A stretch of DNA of 7,841 nt from a bacterium (lineage in GTDB: Bacteria; Patescibacteria; Paceibacteria; UBA6257; Brennerbacteraceae): positions 1-7,841 of the forward strand of contig JAKALE010000014.1 in assembly GCA_021813305.1 (NCBI GenBank), read 5' to 3'. Positions 1-6,815 of this stretch are shown here, in pieces. A program made the translations under genes and the position numbers. Positions within the stretch are counted from its first letter, which is position 1. Every line of letters begins with the position of its first letter. The notes beneath the pieces are model-generated. The model was not told the origin of the DNA. It saw only the letters and a program-made list of their open reading frames with translations, and ran no database searches.

Positions 1-108
1 GGCAAGACCCCAGGTGTAGATGTAATTCACGACGCTTTCGATCGTGGTGTCGGGCGCAGCGCCTCCCGGAGCAGGAGGAAACGGAATTTCCCACTGGTAG
101 GTGGCGGC
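1..108. repeat. Direct repeat copy A (identical to 1338-1445)
   Basis: Read base by base, positions 1-108 equal positions 1338-1445 with no mismatch (offset 1337). The identity is cut off by the window edge, so the true repeat may be longer. It encodes residues from just after the signal peptide into the first membrane helix of the pilin module. It ends sharply at an Ala codon, where copy B has one extra Ala codon; beyond that the signal-peptide DNA is clearly diverged. Confidence 0.95.
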
Positions 109-159
109 ATGGGCAACCGAGCCGAGGAACGGCAAAAGTTGGTGGAGAAAAGTTAACAT
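1..159 (-). CDS. TrbC/VirB2-like T4SS pilin paralogue (partial, start only)
   Basis: Only the first 53 codons are in the window; the gene continues past base 1. The ATG at 159-157 gives a short hydrophobic signal sequence ending in a VAHA-A type cleavage site near residue 18, followed by TYQWEIPFPPAP and then IESVVNYIYTWGLA, the beginning of the first pilin transmembrane helix. From TYQW onward the visible part is identical to the preceding 448-residue pilin gene in both protein and DNA, while the signal peptide differs. The start overlaps the upstream gene's stop (ATGTTAA), which suggests translational coupling. This is one of the few starts here with a plausible Shine-Dalgarno, GGAG, 7 bases ahead. 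It is probably a second secreted pilin-type subunit; whether it also carries a long C-terminal domain cannot be seen. Confidence 0.75.
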   Translation of the reverse strand, partial: MLTFLHQLLPFLGSVAHAATYQWEIPFPPAPGGAAPDTTIESVVNYIYTWGLA

Positions 160-1499
160 CCTGGTGCTCCGAATTTAATCAGACATGATTTGTCTGATTC
201 ATACTGGGTCAAAAGCATATAGGTCGTGCCGACATTATTCGTGAATTCGGGGTTTGCGGTGAATTGGCAGTTGCGTCCTTTGTCTGATCCTTCTGCCCAG
301 CCGCACATGAATGACGCGAAATCAGCCGGATCCGGCTTGAACGTGAACAGACATGCAAGCTGTTTGCATAATTCTTCGGGCGTCCCGCGATTTGGCGCAG
401 GAGCAATAGGCGGTTTGAGTCCGAACGCATTGTATGCGCCATCCGAGCATCCAAGTTGGAATGCGCTTGGATTTGCTCCTGCGCAGGATTCCTCGATCCA
501 GAGCGTCAAAGTCATGTATGGGTTCATCCCGTATTTTTTCGAGTATTCGATGATTTGCGGGTATTCGAAATCAAGATTCGCAATGACTTGGTCTGCGTTT
601 ACGCATGAGCTTCCCCAGCGCTTGATAAGATCCTGGATAATGCTTGGCACGTGCCCTTCGGGTGAGCAATTCGTGTTTTTGTACGGAAGCGAGTAGCAGT
701 ACTTTGTTGGTCCGGGTTGCCCCCCTGTCGGTGTTGGAGTTATAGTTGGTCCAGTAAGCCCTGCAGGGACTTCCGTAGTAATATTCGGTTGCGATTTCGT
801 TACTCCGCTGTATCCTTGTTGTCCTTGAATGCGATTGGACGATGTGAAAATGGCATCGCATGAGAGCGGAGTCGGCGGATTGAATTTTGACGTCTGGCGC
901 TGTTCAGTCGAGTATGCATACGTCGGCTCCTGTGCGGCTTGCCAGGTGTCCGGATTCACGTTTCCCAAGGGAATGTTCTGCAACAGGTCGGTGAGCGATT
1001 TGCCCACGGAATTGGATCCAAACCCCAGACTTGCCGCCGTGTTTGTTTGTTCTTGGGTATTGAACGCTCCGGATGGTCCTCCTCCGGTTTGGGTGCCTTG
1101 TTGGGTCTGGTACGTGTCGTTGGTTACATTCCCTAAACTTGACGGAAACTCCACCTGTGGGTTGACGATCTGCGGGTTGATCGTATTGAGCAGGAGCCAG
1201 GAACCCAACAGGATCACGAGTCCGAACGCCACTTCCTGCATGGTCTGCTTGGCATTTCCCGCGGCAAACACCGTGCCCGACGTTCCCCATTGGATGCCGG
1301 CAATGACAAGCCGGACAAACGCAAACGCGCCGCCCAGGGCAAGACCCCAGGTGTAGATGTAATTCACGACGCTTTCGATCGTGGTGTCGGGCGCAGCGCC
1401 TCCCGGAGCAGGAGGAAACGGAATTTCCCACTGGTAGGTGGCGGCTGCATGCGCCACGGGCGTGAGCGCCGTAAAGATTGTATGAATGAATTCCAACAT
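153..1499 (-). CDS. T4SS pilin (TrbC/VirB2-like) fused to a Cys-rich lysozyme-like domain
   Basis: This 448-residue secreted protein starts at the ATG 1499-1497, two bases after the stop of the Ig-like protein gene. Residues 1-18 form a signal peptide with a VAHA cleavage site. Residues about 44-70 and 88-108 are two hydrophobic helices joined by a short loop, the hairpin layout of T4SS pilins. Residues about 120-265 are a Gly/Thr/Gln/Pro-rich linker. Residues about 285-440 resemble a lysozyme/transglycosylase-type fold: a helical start, YGMNPYMTLTLWIEESC with a candidate catalytic Glu at 336 or 337, then NAFGL. Twelve cysteines lie between 214 and 448 and none in the pilin part, so the tail is probably extracytoplasmic and disulfide-bonded. 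The family analogy is VirB2 plus VirB1 in one chain. The pilin call is fairly firm; the muramidase call is a motif-level inference. The tail could instead be a wall-binding or adhesive domain. Confidence 0.75.
   Translation of the reverse strand: MLEFIHTIFTALTPVAHAAATYQWEIPFPPAPGGAAPDTTIESVVNYIYTWGLALGGAFAFVRLVIAGIQWGTSGTVFAAGNAKQTMQEVAFGLVILLGSWLLLNTINPQIVNPQVEFPSSLGNVTNDTYQTQQGTQTGGGPSGAFNTQEQTNTAASLGFGSNSVGKSLTDLLQNIPLGNVNPDTWQAAQEPTYAYSTEQRQTSKFNPPTPLSCDAIFTSSNRIQGQQGYSGVTKSQPNITTEVPAGLTGPTITPTPTGGQPGPTKYCYSLPYKNTNCSPEGHVPSIIQDLIKRWGSSCVNADQVIANLDFEYPQIIEYSKKYGMNPYMTLTLWIEESCAGANPSAFQLGCSDGAYNAFGLKPPIAPAPNRGTPEELCKQLACLFTFKPDPADFASFMCGWAEGSDKGRNCQFTANPEFTNNVGTTYMLLTQYESDKSCLIKFGAPGC
167..170 (-). 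promoter_or_regulatory. Possible Shine-Dalgarno for the second pilin gene
   Basis: On the minus strand GGAG stands 7 bases before the ATG at 159-157 and lies inside the last codons of the upstream pilin-fusion gene. It supports that start codon. The other starts in this cluster lack a comparable motif, so it may allow independent re-initiation, or it may be chance. Confidence 0.4.
1338..1445. repeat. Direct repeat copy B (identical to 1-108)
   Basis: This is the second copy of the 108-base identical block, lying in the 5' part of the 448-residue pilin-fusion gene. Because synonymous positions are also identical, the two copies are either a very recent duplication or have been homogenised by gene conversion. 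An assembly artefact is also possible because the first copy touches the window edge. Confidence 0.95.
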
Positions 1500-1501
1500 G
1501 A

Positions 1502-2278
1502 CTATTGCGCCTGTACGGTGAAAGAGGACGTGATGTATTGCAGTTTGTACAGCGAATTCATGAGCGTCACCGTGAATTGATTCTGGGCTTTTTGGTTGGG
1601 CAGAGTGATTTGGAACGAATAGGGATCATTGTCGGTTACCGGCAACGCGTTTCCATTGTGATACCAAGTGAACAGGATCTGATTCTTTTGAGGCACGTTG
1701 AAGAAAAATGGTTTTGCCGCGATGGTCAAGGTTGATCCTTGCGCGCCGGAAAACGCCTGCAGGGCAGCGGGCAAGGTCTTTTCGCAGACGACCGAGTAGA
1801 GCAGTACCTGTGGCTGTTGAGTGAGCGGAATATGTTCCTGTTGTTCCGCAACCAATGTTCCTGACGCGGCATCGAAAATCTGCACATGCACATCGATCGA
1901 ATCCTGGGCAACATAGGGATCAATCGAATAGGTCAAGGATGATTCTCCCTGACTCTGGTCGTACTTGGTGCCATTGATGTACCAGACGTAATAAAACGAC
2001 TGCGGATCTTGAGGCGTATAGTATATTTTTGCGGCATTTTTTCCTGTTCCTGCCTGGGTTGTAAACGGCGTTGCGAAAAACGTCATGGTCGCGCCCCAGA
2101 CCGGCAGGGTGCGCGCGTAGGACTGATAGGAGATCGGGGTATACGTGTCCGATGTCCAGGTGAGCAACACGACGGCGTTCGAGTCGGCATGGGCCGGATT
2201 TGCAACAAGACATGTCAGTCCGACAAGAAAGACTGATAGGAGCAATAGGGCAGATTTTATAGTACGCATATAGGGCAT
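1502..2278 (-). CDS. Secreted protein with two Ig/PKD-like repeats
   Basis: This 258-residue protein has an N-terminal signal peptide (charged start, hydrophobic core about 10-25, cleavage after NPAHA at residue 31). The rest is beta-rich, with no further membrane helix. Two halves look like diverged copies of one domain. Residues about 63-137 contain TMTFFATPF, then YVWYINGTKY and IDVHVQIFD. Residues about 182-242 contain TLTIAAKPF, then FTWYHNGNAL and FTVTLMNS. The W-Y-x-N-G turn followed by a late alternating strand is typical of Ig or PKD-like folds. No catalytic motif is visible. Its place directly before the pilin gene suggests a surface or periplasm-like component of the same apparatus, perhaps structural or adhesive. 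The start could be Met1 or Met4 (bases 2278 or 2269); neither has a Shine-Dalgarno. The exact function is unknown. Confidence 0.7.
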   Translation of the reverse strand: MPYMRTIKSALLLLSVFLVGLTCLVANPAHADSNAVVLLTWTSDTYTPISYQSYARTLPVWGATMTFFATPFTTQAGTGKNAAKIYYTPQDPQSFYYVWYINGTKYDQSQGESSLTYSIDPYVAQDSIDVHVQIFDAASGTLVAEQQEHIPLTQQPQVLLYSVVCEKTLPAALQAFSGAQGSTLTIAAKPFFFNVPQKNQILFTWYHNGNALPVTDNDPYSFQITLPNQKAQNQFTVTLMNSLYKLQYITSSFTVQAQ

Positions 2279-2310
2279 TGTAACGTGTCAGAAATGATTA
2301 TGTAAGGGCT

Positions 2311-2901
2311 TTACACGCGTTTCATTTTCGATGTTATGTCCGCTGCCGTTTTTGCGGCTTGTTCAACGGCTCGAACCGTTTCTTTCACTCTTTGCGCTTT
2401 TCCTGTTGCTTCTCCGACGAATTCCATGGTGCGGCCCATGGCTTGTTGTACGAATGGCAGCGAGATGATGAATCCTGCGCAGATTGCGATAGTCCATGGA
2501 AAGAAATCACGCAATCCCGGGAAGATATTGACTAATAGGGCGATCGCCGCAATCGCGATTTGCATGGGATCTTTGTTTCCGGCAAGATACAACCCGAACG
2601 ACAAAGCGAGGCCGAATGTATAATCCGTAATGTATGGCACAATCGCGCCGACGACGCTCAAATCGAGCAAATTAAGCAGATCGAGCAGAAGCGCGGTTGG
2701 CAGCAATACGAACATGAATGCGATGACGCTCATGGATTCCGGTTCGGCGATGAAACTGGTAAGGCTTTGTTCGGCGTTTGTTTGGGCATCGCGCCACATT
2801 TTATCAGTGCGTTTTTCGCGCGACGCGGCAGTGGCTTGTCCCGTTTCTGCTTTCGGAACTGCTGAAACTTTCGGTTTTGGTGTTGCGGTTGGTTCTGGCA
2901 T
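2311..2901 (-). CDS. Polytopic membrane protein of the T4SS cluster, function unknown
   Basis: This 196-residue protein begins six bases after the VirB4-like stop and ends 32 bases before the Ig-like protein gene. The N-terminus (1-50) is Pro/Ala/Lys-rich and then charged, probably cytoplasmic. Three or four hydrophobic segments follow at about 57-78, 81-108, 113-128 and 134-151. The C-terminus (about 155-196) is an amphipathic, basic helix with many Ala, Lys and Arg residues. It is much shorter than VirB6 or TrbL proteins and I see no signature of a known family. Its position between the ATPase and the exported components suggests an inner-membrane part of the machine. That role is inferred from context only. 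Confidence 0.6.
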   Translation of the reverse strand: MPEPTATPKPKVSAVPKAETGQATAASREKRTDKMWRDAQTNAEQSLTSFIAEPESMSVIAFMFVLLPTALLLDLLNLLDLSVVGAIVPYITDYTFGLALSFGLYLAGNKDPMQIAIAAIALLVNIFPGLRDFFPWTIAICAGFIISLPFVQQAMGRTMEFVGEATGKAQRVKETVRAVEQAAKTAADITSKMKRV

Positions 2902-2907
2902 AGGATG

Positions 2908-4725
2908 CTAGGCGTTTTGCTGTTGCTTTGCTTGCTGGATTTTGAGCAGTTGGGACGGATCGGTTGTGATGATTTGATCTTCCGTATAAGACGGCACGAT
3001 TTTGACAATGAGGTGCTTTGATCCAGCGGACAAAAGCCCTTCTCCCACGGACAGGTTCATGAGCACTTCCTTTTCTGCGGGCGTGAGATTGAATGCCTGG
3101 ACCAAGGCGTCGATGGCCGACGGCGCTTGTTTCATCAAAAACTGGGTCGAGGAGTTGGTGATGATGGGCTTGCCGTAAGGCGAGCGCAAAAAGTCGTCAA
3201 TGTCTTGAGTGATGGTCGTGACTCCCAGATAATATTTGCGTGCACGCTTGGCGACGGACAAAAGGAAATTTGCGCCGTCGTTGTTTTTCATGAGCCACCA
3301 GGCTTCGTCGACGATCAGGATGCGGCGTTTGAGTTCCTTGCGGATCAGGTTCCAGATGTGGTTCAAGATGATGTACATGGCGACCGGCCGGAGTTCCTCG
3401 TCCAAATCCCGGATGGAAAACACCGTGAGCCGGTTTTGCACGTTGACCGTGGTCGGTTGGTTGATGAATCCCGCAAACGTGCCCTTTGTGTACTTGTACA
3501 GTTTTTCCGCGATGCTTTTTCCTCCTTCCATGGTCAGAAGCACAGTTTCCAGGTCTTCCATGAGCGGCGGCTCTTTGCCAAGAAACGGCGTGTCAGGCGT
3601 GATGTCGCGCGATGCATACGTTTCCTTGATTCCCTGGTCAAGCACCGCTTCTTCTTCCGCGGTAATGTCGCCGATCATGACTTTGATGAGCCCGATGATG
3701 TCCAAAATGTGTTGTCTGAACGCACTGACCGGGTTTTCATCCTCACCGATGGTCGTGATATCAAAGGGATTCAGGTGGTCGGGCGAATCGATAGCGATAC
3801 GGAAAAAGCTTCCCTGGAACGCGTCGGCAAGATGCTTGTATTCGTTTTCCGGATCGACGATGATGACGTCGGTTTTATACATAAGCGAGCGGATGATTTC
3901 AAGCTTGGTCGTGTATGATTTGCCCGCGCCGGACTTGGCGAAAATCACGCCGTTGGCGTTTTCGAGTGAAAAGCGATCAAAAATGACCGGGCTGTTGTTC
4001 TGGAGATTTACTCCGTAAAAGATGCCTTTGCCGGTCATGAGGTCCGAAGAAATGAACGGAAAGAATGTGGATGCAGGGCCGATGTTGATCGGCGTGCGCG
4101 TGTCCAGGGAATCCCTGCCCAGCGGCATGTGTGATTCGTATGCCTCGAACTGCTGGAACACCGCTTGCTTGGTCTCGATCATTTTTTGTCCCAGAACGCC
4201 GGTTACTTGACCTTCGAGCTTGTCCAGTCCCGCCTCGTCTTGTGCGATCAGAGTGATGTAGCAATTGACGTAGAACATCTTGTCTTCGCCGCGCGTCAGG
4301 GAATCGCGCAAGGTTTCGATGTCCTGCAATGCGGTTTCCAAAAGCGGGTTGCGGATGAGTCCTTGCTGCTGTTCGGAAATAACTTGCGCTTCCAGCTGTG
4401 TCGCCTTTTTGCGCAGGTTTTGCAGCACTTTCTGCGTGTCCATGGGGTGGAAAAACATGGAAATGTTCACCGTATCGTTGAGATTTACGATAGGGGAAAG
4501 CCATCCCATGTCTAGGAATTTGGGATACGCCGCGATGAAAATGGTGCGCGCGACGCGATCGGAAAAGCGCACGAACGACGGCGTGATTTCCATGCCGGTC
4601 GGCGTGATCATGTCGCGTAAGGTCGCCGCGGTTTTGCTATACAGTTCTTCGGCACTCACCTGCTCAAGACTGACGACCGGCTGCTGGTTTTTGTCTTTTT
4701 TCGTGAAAAATGGAATATCGACCAT
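2908..4725 (-). CDS. virB4: VirB4/TraC-family T4SS ATPase (C-terminal ATPase part)
   Basis: This 605-residue protein is a cytoplasmic ATPase that would energise pilus assembly and substrate transfer at the inner membrane. A Walker A motif, AKSGAGKS, lies at 263-270 and a Walker B motif, ILIVDEAWWL, at 469-478. Downstream, VTTITQDIDDFL at about 502-513 matches the conserved Gln-containing segment of VirB4 ATPases, and IIVDPENEY at 288-296 is also typical of the family. The region before residue 250 is the membrane-proximal VirB4 N-terminal part. Single-chain VirB4 proteins are about 800 residues with Walker A near 430-440. Adding the preceding 207-residue gene gives 812 residues and Walker A near 470, so this looks like VirB4 split in two genes. 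It starts two bases after the stop of that gene, with no Shine-Dalgarno, so coupling is likely. The C-terminus is Gln/Lys-rich. Confidence 0.93.
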   Translation of the reverse strand: MVDIPFFTKKDKNQQPVVSLEQVSAEELYSKTAATLRDMITPTGMEITPSFVRFSDRVARTIFIAAYPKFLDMGWLSPIVNLNDTVNISMFFHPMDTQKVLQNLRKKATQLEAQVISEQQQGLIRNPLLETALQDIETLRDSLTRGEDKMFYVNCYITLIAQDEAGLDKLEGQVTGVLGQKMIETKQAVFQQFEAYESHMPLGRDSLDTRTPINIGPASTFFPFISSDLMTGKGIFYGVNLQNNSPVIFDRFSLENANGVIFAKSGAGKSYTTKLEIIRSLMYKTDVIIVDPENEYKHLADAFQGSFFRIAIDSPDHLNPFDITTIGEDENPVSAFRQHILDIIGLIKVMIGDITAEEEAVLDQGIKETYASRDITPDTPFLGKEPPLMEDLETVLLTMEGGKSIAEKLYKYTKGTFAGFINQPTTVNVQNRLTVFSIRDLDEELRPVAMYIILNHIWNLIRKELKRRILIVDEAWWLMKNNDGANFLLSVAKRARKYYLGVTTITQDIDDFLRSPYGKPIITNSSTQFLMKQAPSAIDALVQAFNLTPAEKEVLMNLSVGEGLLSAGSKHLIVKIVPSYTEDQIITTDPSQLLKIQQAKQQQNA

Positions 4726-4727
4726 GA

Positions 4728-5351
4728 TTATGCTGCACGGGTTATTTCTTTTTGCTGCGGATTGTAAAGATTATAGAATAGTTCCACTAACGCTTGGGTA
4801 TCGAGTTGTCTGATGCCGAGCCCTACGCGTGATAATGCGTTTTGGACCATATTCATGCGCGTTTGGAGCTGCGCTACGCCGCGGGAAAATTCCTCTTCGG
4901 AAAGCCCAGCCCTTTTTTCCTGTCCTGGACCGGTCAGTTTTCCGACCAAGGATGCATTGAGCATTGGTGTGTCATAGGGAACAACCACCAGAAACCGCTT
5001 GTTCATGACGTTGTATTGTTCAGTGAATGAAGACAGGAATCGTGTGTAATCGTCGATTTGGGCTTTGAGCAGTTCGTTGGTTTCGGTTGTTTTCAAATCC
5101 CGAATGGACGTAACATATGCGTCGAGGTTCGCGTGTTGGGAATACACCATGAGTTGGACCGGAAAATCAGCCGACGTCAGAAGTTCCTGGAATGCGGCAA
5201 CAATTCCTTGTTGTTCCTCGGGTGATTTGAGCACGAAGTTAATGCCGTCGGTTTCCAAAAGCGCGCGCAATCCTCCGCCTTTCATGACGACAACGCTGTC
5301 ACGAATCGTGTCGATGGCAATGGCTGTTTGGGATGATGCGGTTTCGATCAT
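4728..5351 (-). CDS. TraC-like protein (N-terminal module of a split VirB4)
   Basis: This 207-residue soluble protein has no signal peptide or transmembrane helix. Its beginning, about 10-45, reads IAIDTIRDSVVVMKGGGLRA then LLETDGINF, the strand pattern seen at the N-terminus of TraC/VirB4 proteins. The middle (about 47-115) is helical with PVQLMVYSQ, and KRFLVVVPYD at 118-127 is the second characteristic strand. There is no Walker motif, so it should not hydrolyse ATP by itself. The ATG overlaps the PrgI-type stop (ATGA at 5351-5348) and the stop is two bases from the VirB4-like start. The most likely role is to pair with that ATPase and with the PrgI-type membrane protein, as the VirB3-VirB4 contact does in classical systems. 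The family call rests on context and pattern. Confidence 0.75.
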   Translation of the reverse strand: MIETASSQTAIAIDTIRDSVVVMKGGGLRALLETDGINFVLKSPEEQQGIVAAFQELLTSADFPVQLMVYSQHANLDAYVTSIRDLKTTETNELLKAQIDDYTRFLSSFTEQYNVMNKRFLVVVPYDTPMLNASLVGKLTGPGQEKRAGLSEEEFSRGVAQLQTRMNMVQNALSRVGLGIRQLDTQALVELFYNLYNPQQKEITRAA

Positions 5352-5764
5352 GGACGGTGCTTTTCATCAAGTTGTTTTGCGATGTCGCGCAATTGTTCGG
5401 GCGTTGCCGCGGTATGAGTGACGATTTCCTCTTTTTTGATTTCCTGCACTTTGTGCGTTTCACGGAACAGATCCTGCTGTCGGATGTCCGGCTTTTCCCA
5501 TACGTACGTGTGGGGGAACCAGATATATTTGAGCACACTAACAATAAGTCCCGAGATCGGCCGCCCCTTGTATTTGCCGAATACAACCACGACCAGAGCG
5601 CCCAAGGTAATGAGCGAAAGTGGGGCTGCGATCTGGGCTTTGAGAAAATAGAAATACAAGGCGCAGGCGATGCCGCCTCCGAGAAAAATGAAAAACTGCT
5701 TGATCGACAACGGTCCTGCGATTTTCGCTTCTTCTTCGATGTAGCGGGGAAGTTCGTAGCGCAT
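5348..5764 (-). CDS. PrgI-family (VirB3-like) inner-membrane T4SS protein
   Basis: This 138-residue protein has the PrgI layout: a short N-terminal segment, YELPRYIEEEAKIAGPLS at about 3-20, then two hydrophobic helices at about 23-41 and 45-62, the basic turn GKYKGRPI (63-70), and a cytoplasmic tail. In known systems PrgI/VirB3-type proteins anchor the VirB4 ATPase to the membrane, and this gene lies immediately before the two VirB4 pieces. The C-terminal 45 residues are charged and helical. It starts four bases after the preceding stop and ends in TGA within an ATGA overlap with the next start, so TGA is used as a stop in this genome. No Shine-Dalgarno is visible. Confidence 0.85.
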   Translation of the reverse strand: MRYELPRYIEEEAKIAGPLSIKQFFIFLGGGIACALYFYFLKAQIAAPLSLITLGALVVVVFGKYKGRPISGLIVSVLKYIWFPHTYVWEKPDIRQQDLFRETHKVQEIKKEEIVTHTAATPEQLRDIAKQLDEKHRP

Positions 5765-5768
5765 ACGG

Positions 5769-6809
5769 TTATTGGGTTACATTCCAATTCGTCAAATCAA
5801 TCACGTTGCCCGTAGGTTGTGCCGGTTGTTTGGGTGATTCTTGTTTTTTCGCCTCCGGCATCTCGGTTGGTTGTGTCATTTGCGTTTGATTCGGCTCCTT
5901 GCTGCCCATTGCCTCTTGGAGTACGGCAGATGGCGTTGCTTGTTTGGGTATCATATCTTCTTGTTTTTGCAGCAAGGGCTGGAAGCGCATAGAGGGCAGA
6001 GAGAATGTTGCTGGTTGTTCCTGGGGTTTTGATTCGGGCTGCACGGTCTCCGGTATTTGTGGCGCGACAGGCGACGAGCTGATTTCCAAACGAACTTGTG
6101 CCGCGGGCTGTTCAATGGTTTTTGCCTGGGTTATGGGTTGCTGGGTTTGCGTTACCTGCGGCTGGTTTACAGTGATTTCGATCGGTTTGGCTGCTTGGTT
6201 TTGTGCAGGCGTGAATGAGGTATCGGGAACCGCGATTTTGATTTCCTGGGGTTGCGCCAAGGATTGCGCCGCGGTTTGATTCGCGAAGATCTTTATCTGA
6301 TCTCCAAGAGAGAAATCCTGCCTCGCTTTTTCCAGCTGCGTTTGTTGGGAAATAAGCGCATCGAAATCTTCCTCGTCATCTTGCTGCTCGGGATATTGTT
6401 TGGCAACGCTTTCGAGCCATTGCTGGACTTTTTCTTGCGGCTCGGGATTGAGTTTGGTTAAGAGCTTGTAGGGAATCTTCGCTTGGTTCAATGCCGCGTC
6501 GTACGGATCCCAGAGTTTTTCTTGAAGGTCTTGTAAGAACAATGAAAGGAATTTTGCCTGCAACGGAGCCATGGACAAAAAATTAACGAATTCCTGTTCG
6601 GATATTTGTTTTGATACATACCAGACAATGAGTTGGATGATGTCATATTGAACATTTGCGCCAAGCCCATATTTCTCGCAGATTTGTCTTATAAGATTTG
6701 TAATTCCTTCAGAATTCAGAAATTCGCGGATTTCCGGGGTTTCGTTTTCCGTGTCAGCAATGTAGCCGTATTTGCGCGTATTCAATTTAATTGCTTCTGA
6801 AAAATCCAT
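5769..6809 (-). CDS. Hypothetical cytoplasmic protein with Pro/Gln-rich tail
   Basis: I do not recognise a family for this 346-residue protein. Residues about 25-135 are predicted helical, with a repeated hydrophobic pattern (for example IRQICEKYGLG at 40-50 and IIQLIVWYVSKQIS at 57-70). Residues 140-165 are acidic and Gln-rich. From about 180 to 335 it is low-complexity, rich in Gln, Pro, Thr and Glu, probably disordered, and it ends in a conserved-looking NVIDLTNWNV. There is no signal peptide and no clear membrane helix, although the IIQLIVWYV stretch is quite hydrophobic. It lies immediately before the PrgI-type gene with a four-base gap, so it belongs to the operon. A scaffold or regulatory partner of the ATPase complex is possible, but that is speculation. 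The ATG at 6809 has no Shine-Dalgarno. Confidence 0.6.
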   Translation of the reverse strand: MDFSEAIKLNTRKYGYIADTENETPEIREFLNSEGITNLIRQICEKYGLGANVQYDIIQLIVWYVSKQISEQEFVNFLSMAPLQAKFLSLFLQDLQEKLWDPYDAALNQAKIPYKLLTKLNPEPQEKVQQWLESVAKQYPEQQDDEEDFDALISQQTQLEKARQDFSLGDQIKIFANQTAAQSLAQPQEIKIAVPDTSFTPAQNQAAKPIEITVNQPQVTQTQQPITQAKTIEQPAAQVRLEISSSPVAPQIPETVQPESKPQEQPATFSLPSMRFQPLLQKQEDMIPKQATPSAVLQEAMGSKEPNQTQMTQPTEMPEAKKQESPKQPAQPTGNVIDLTNWNVTQ

Positions 6810-6815
6810 AAACTT

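Noticed and set aside
904..1431. A 175-codon minus-strand frame inside the pilin-fusion gene
   Set aside because: The product is Arg/His/Cys-rich without structure, while the overlapping frame has a signal peptide, a pilin hairpin and an ordered tail. It is an alternative-frame shadow.
2279..2310. A terminator or promoter in the longest gap within the cluster
   Set aside because: The 32 bases show no inverted repeat with a T-run and no convincing -10/-35 pair.
3127..4018. Two long plus-strand open frames (3127-3918 and 3236-4018, over 260 codons each)
   Set aside because: They lie antisense to the VirB4-like gene, whose Walker motifs and family pattern are clear; their proteins show no coherent domain and are shadows of its codon bias.
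4720..4735. A frameshift breaking one VirB4 gene into two
   Set aside because: Both pieces have proper start and stop codons with a two-base gap, like the neighbouring junctions, and the 605-residue protein has a natural polar N-terminus; a stable split is more likely.
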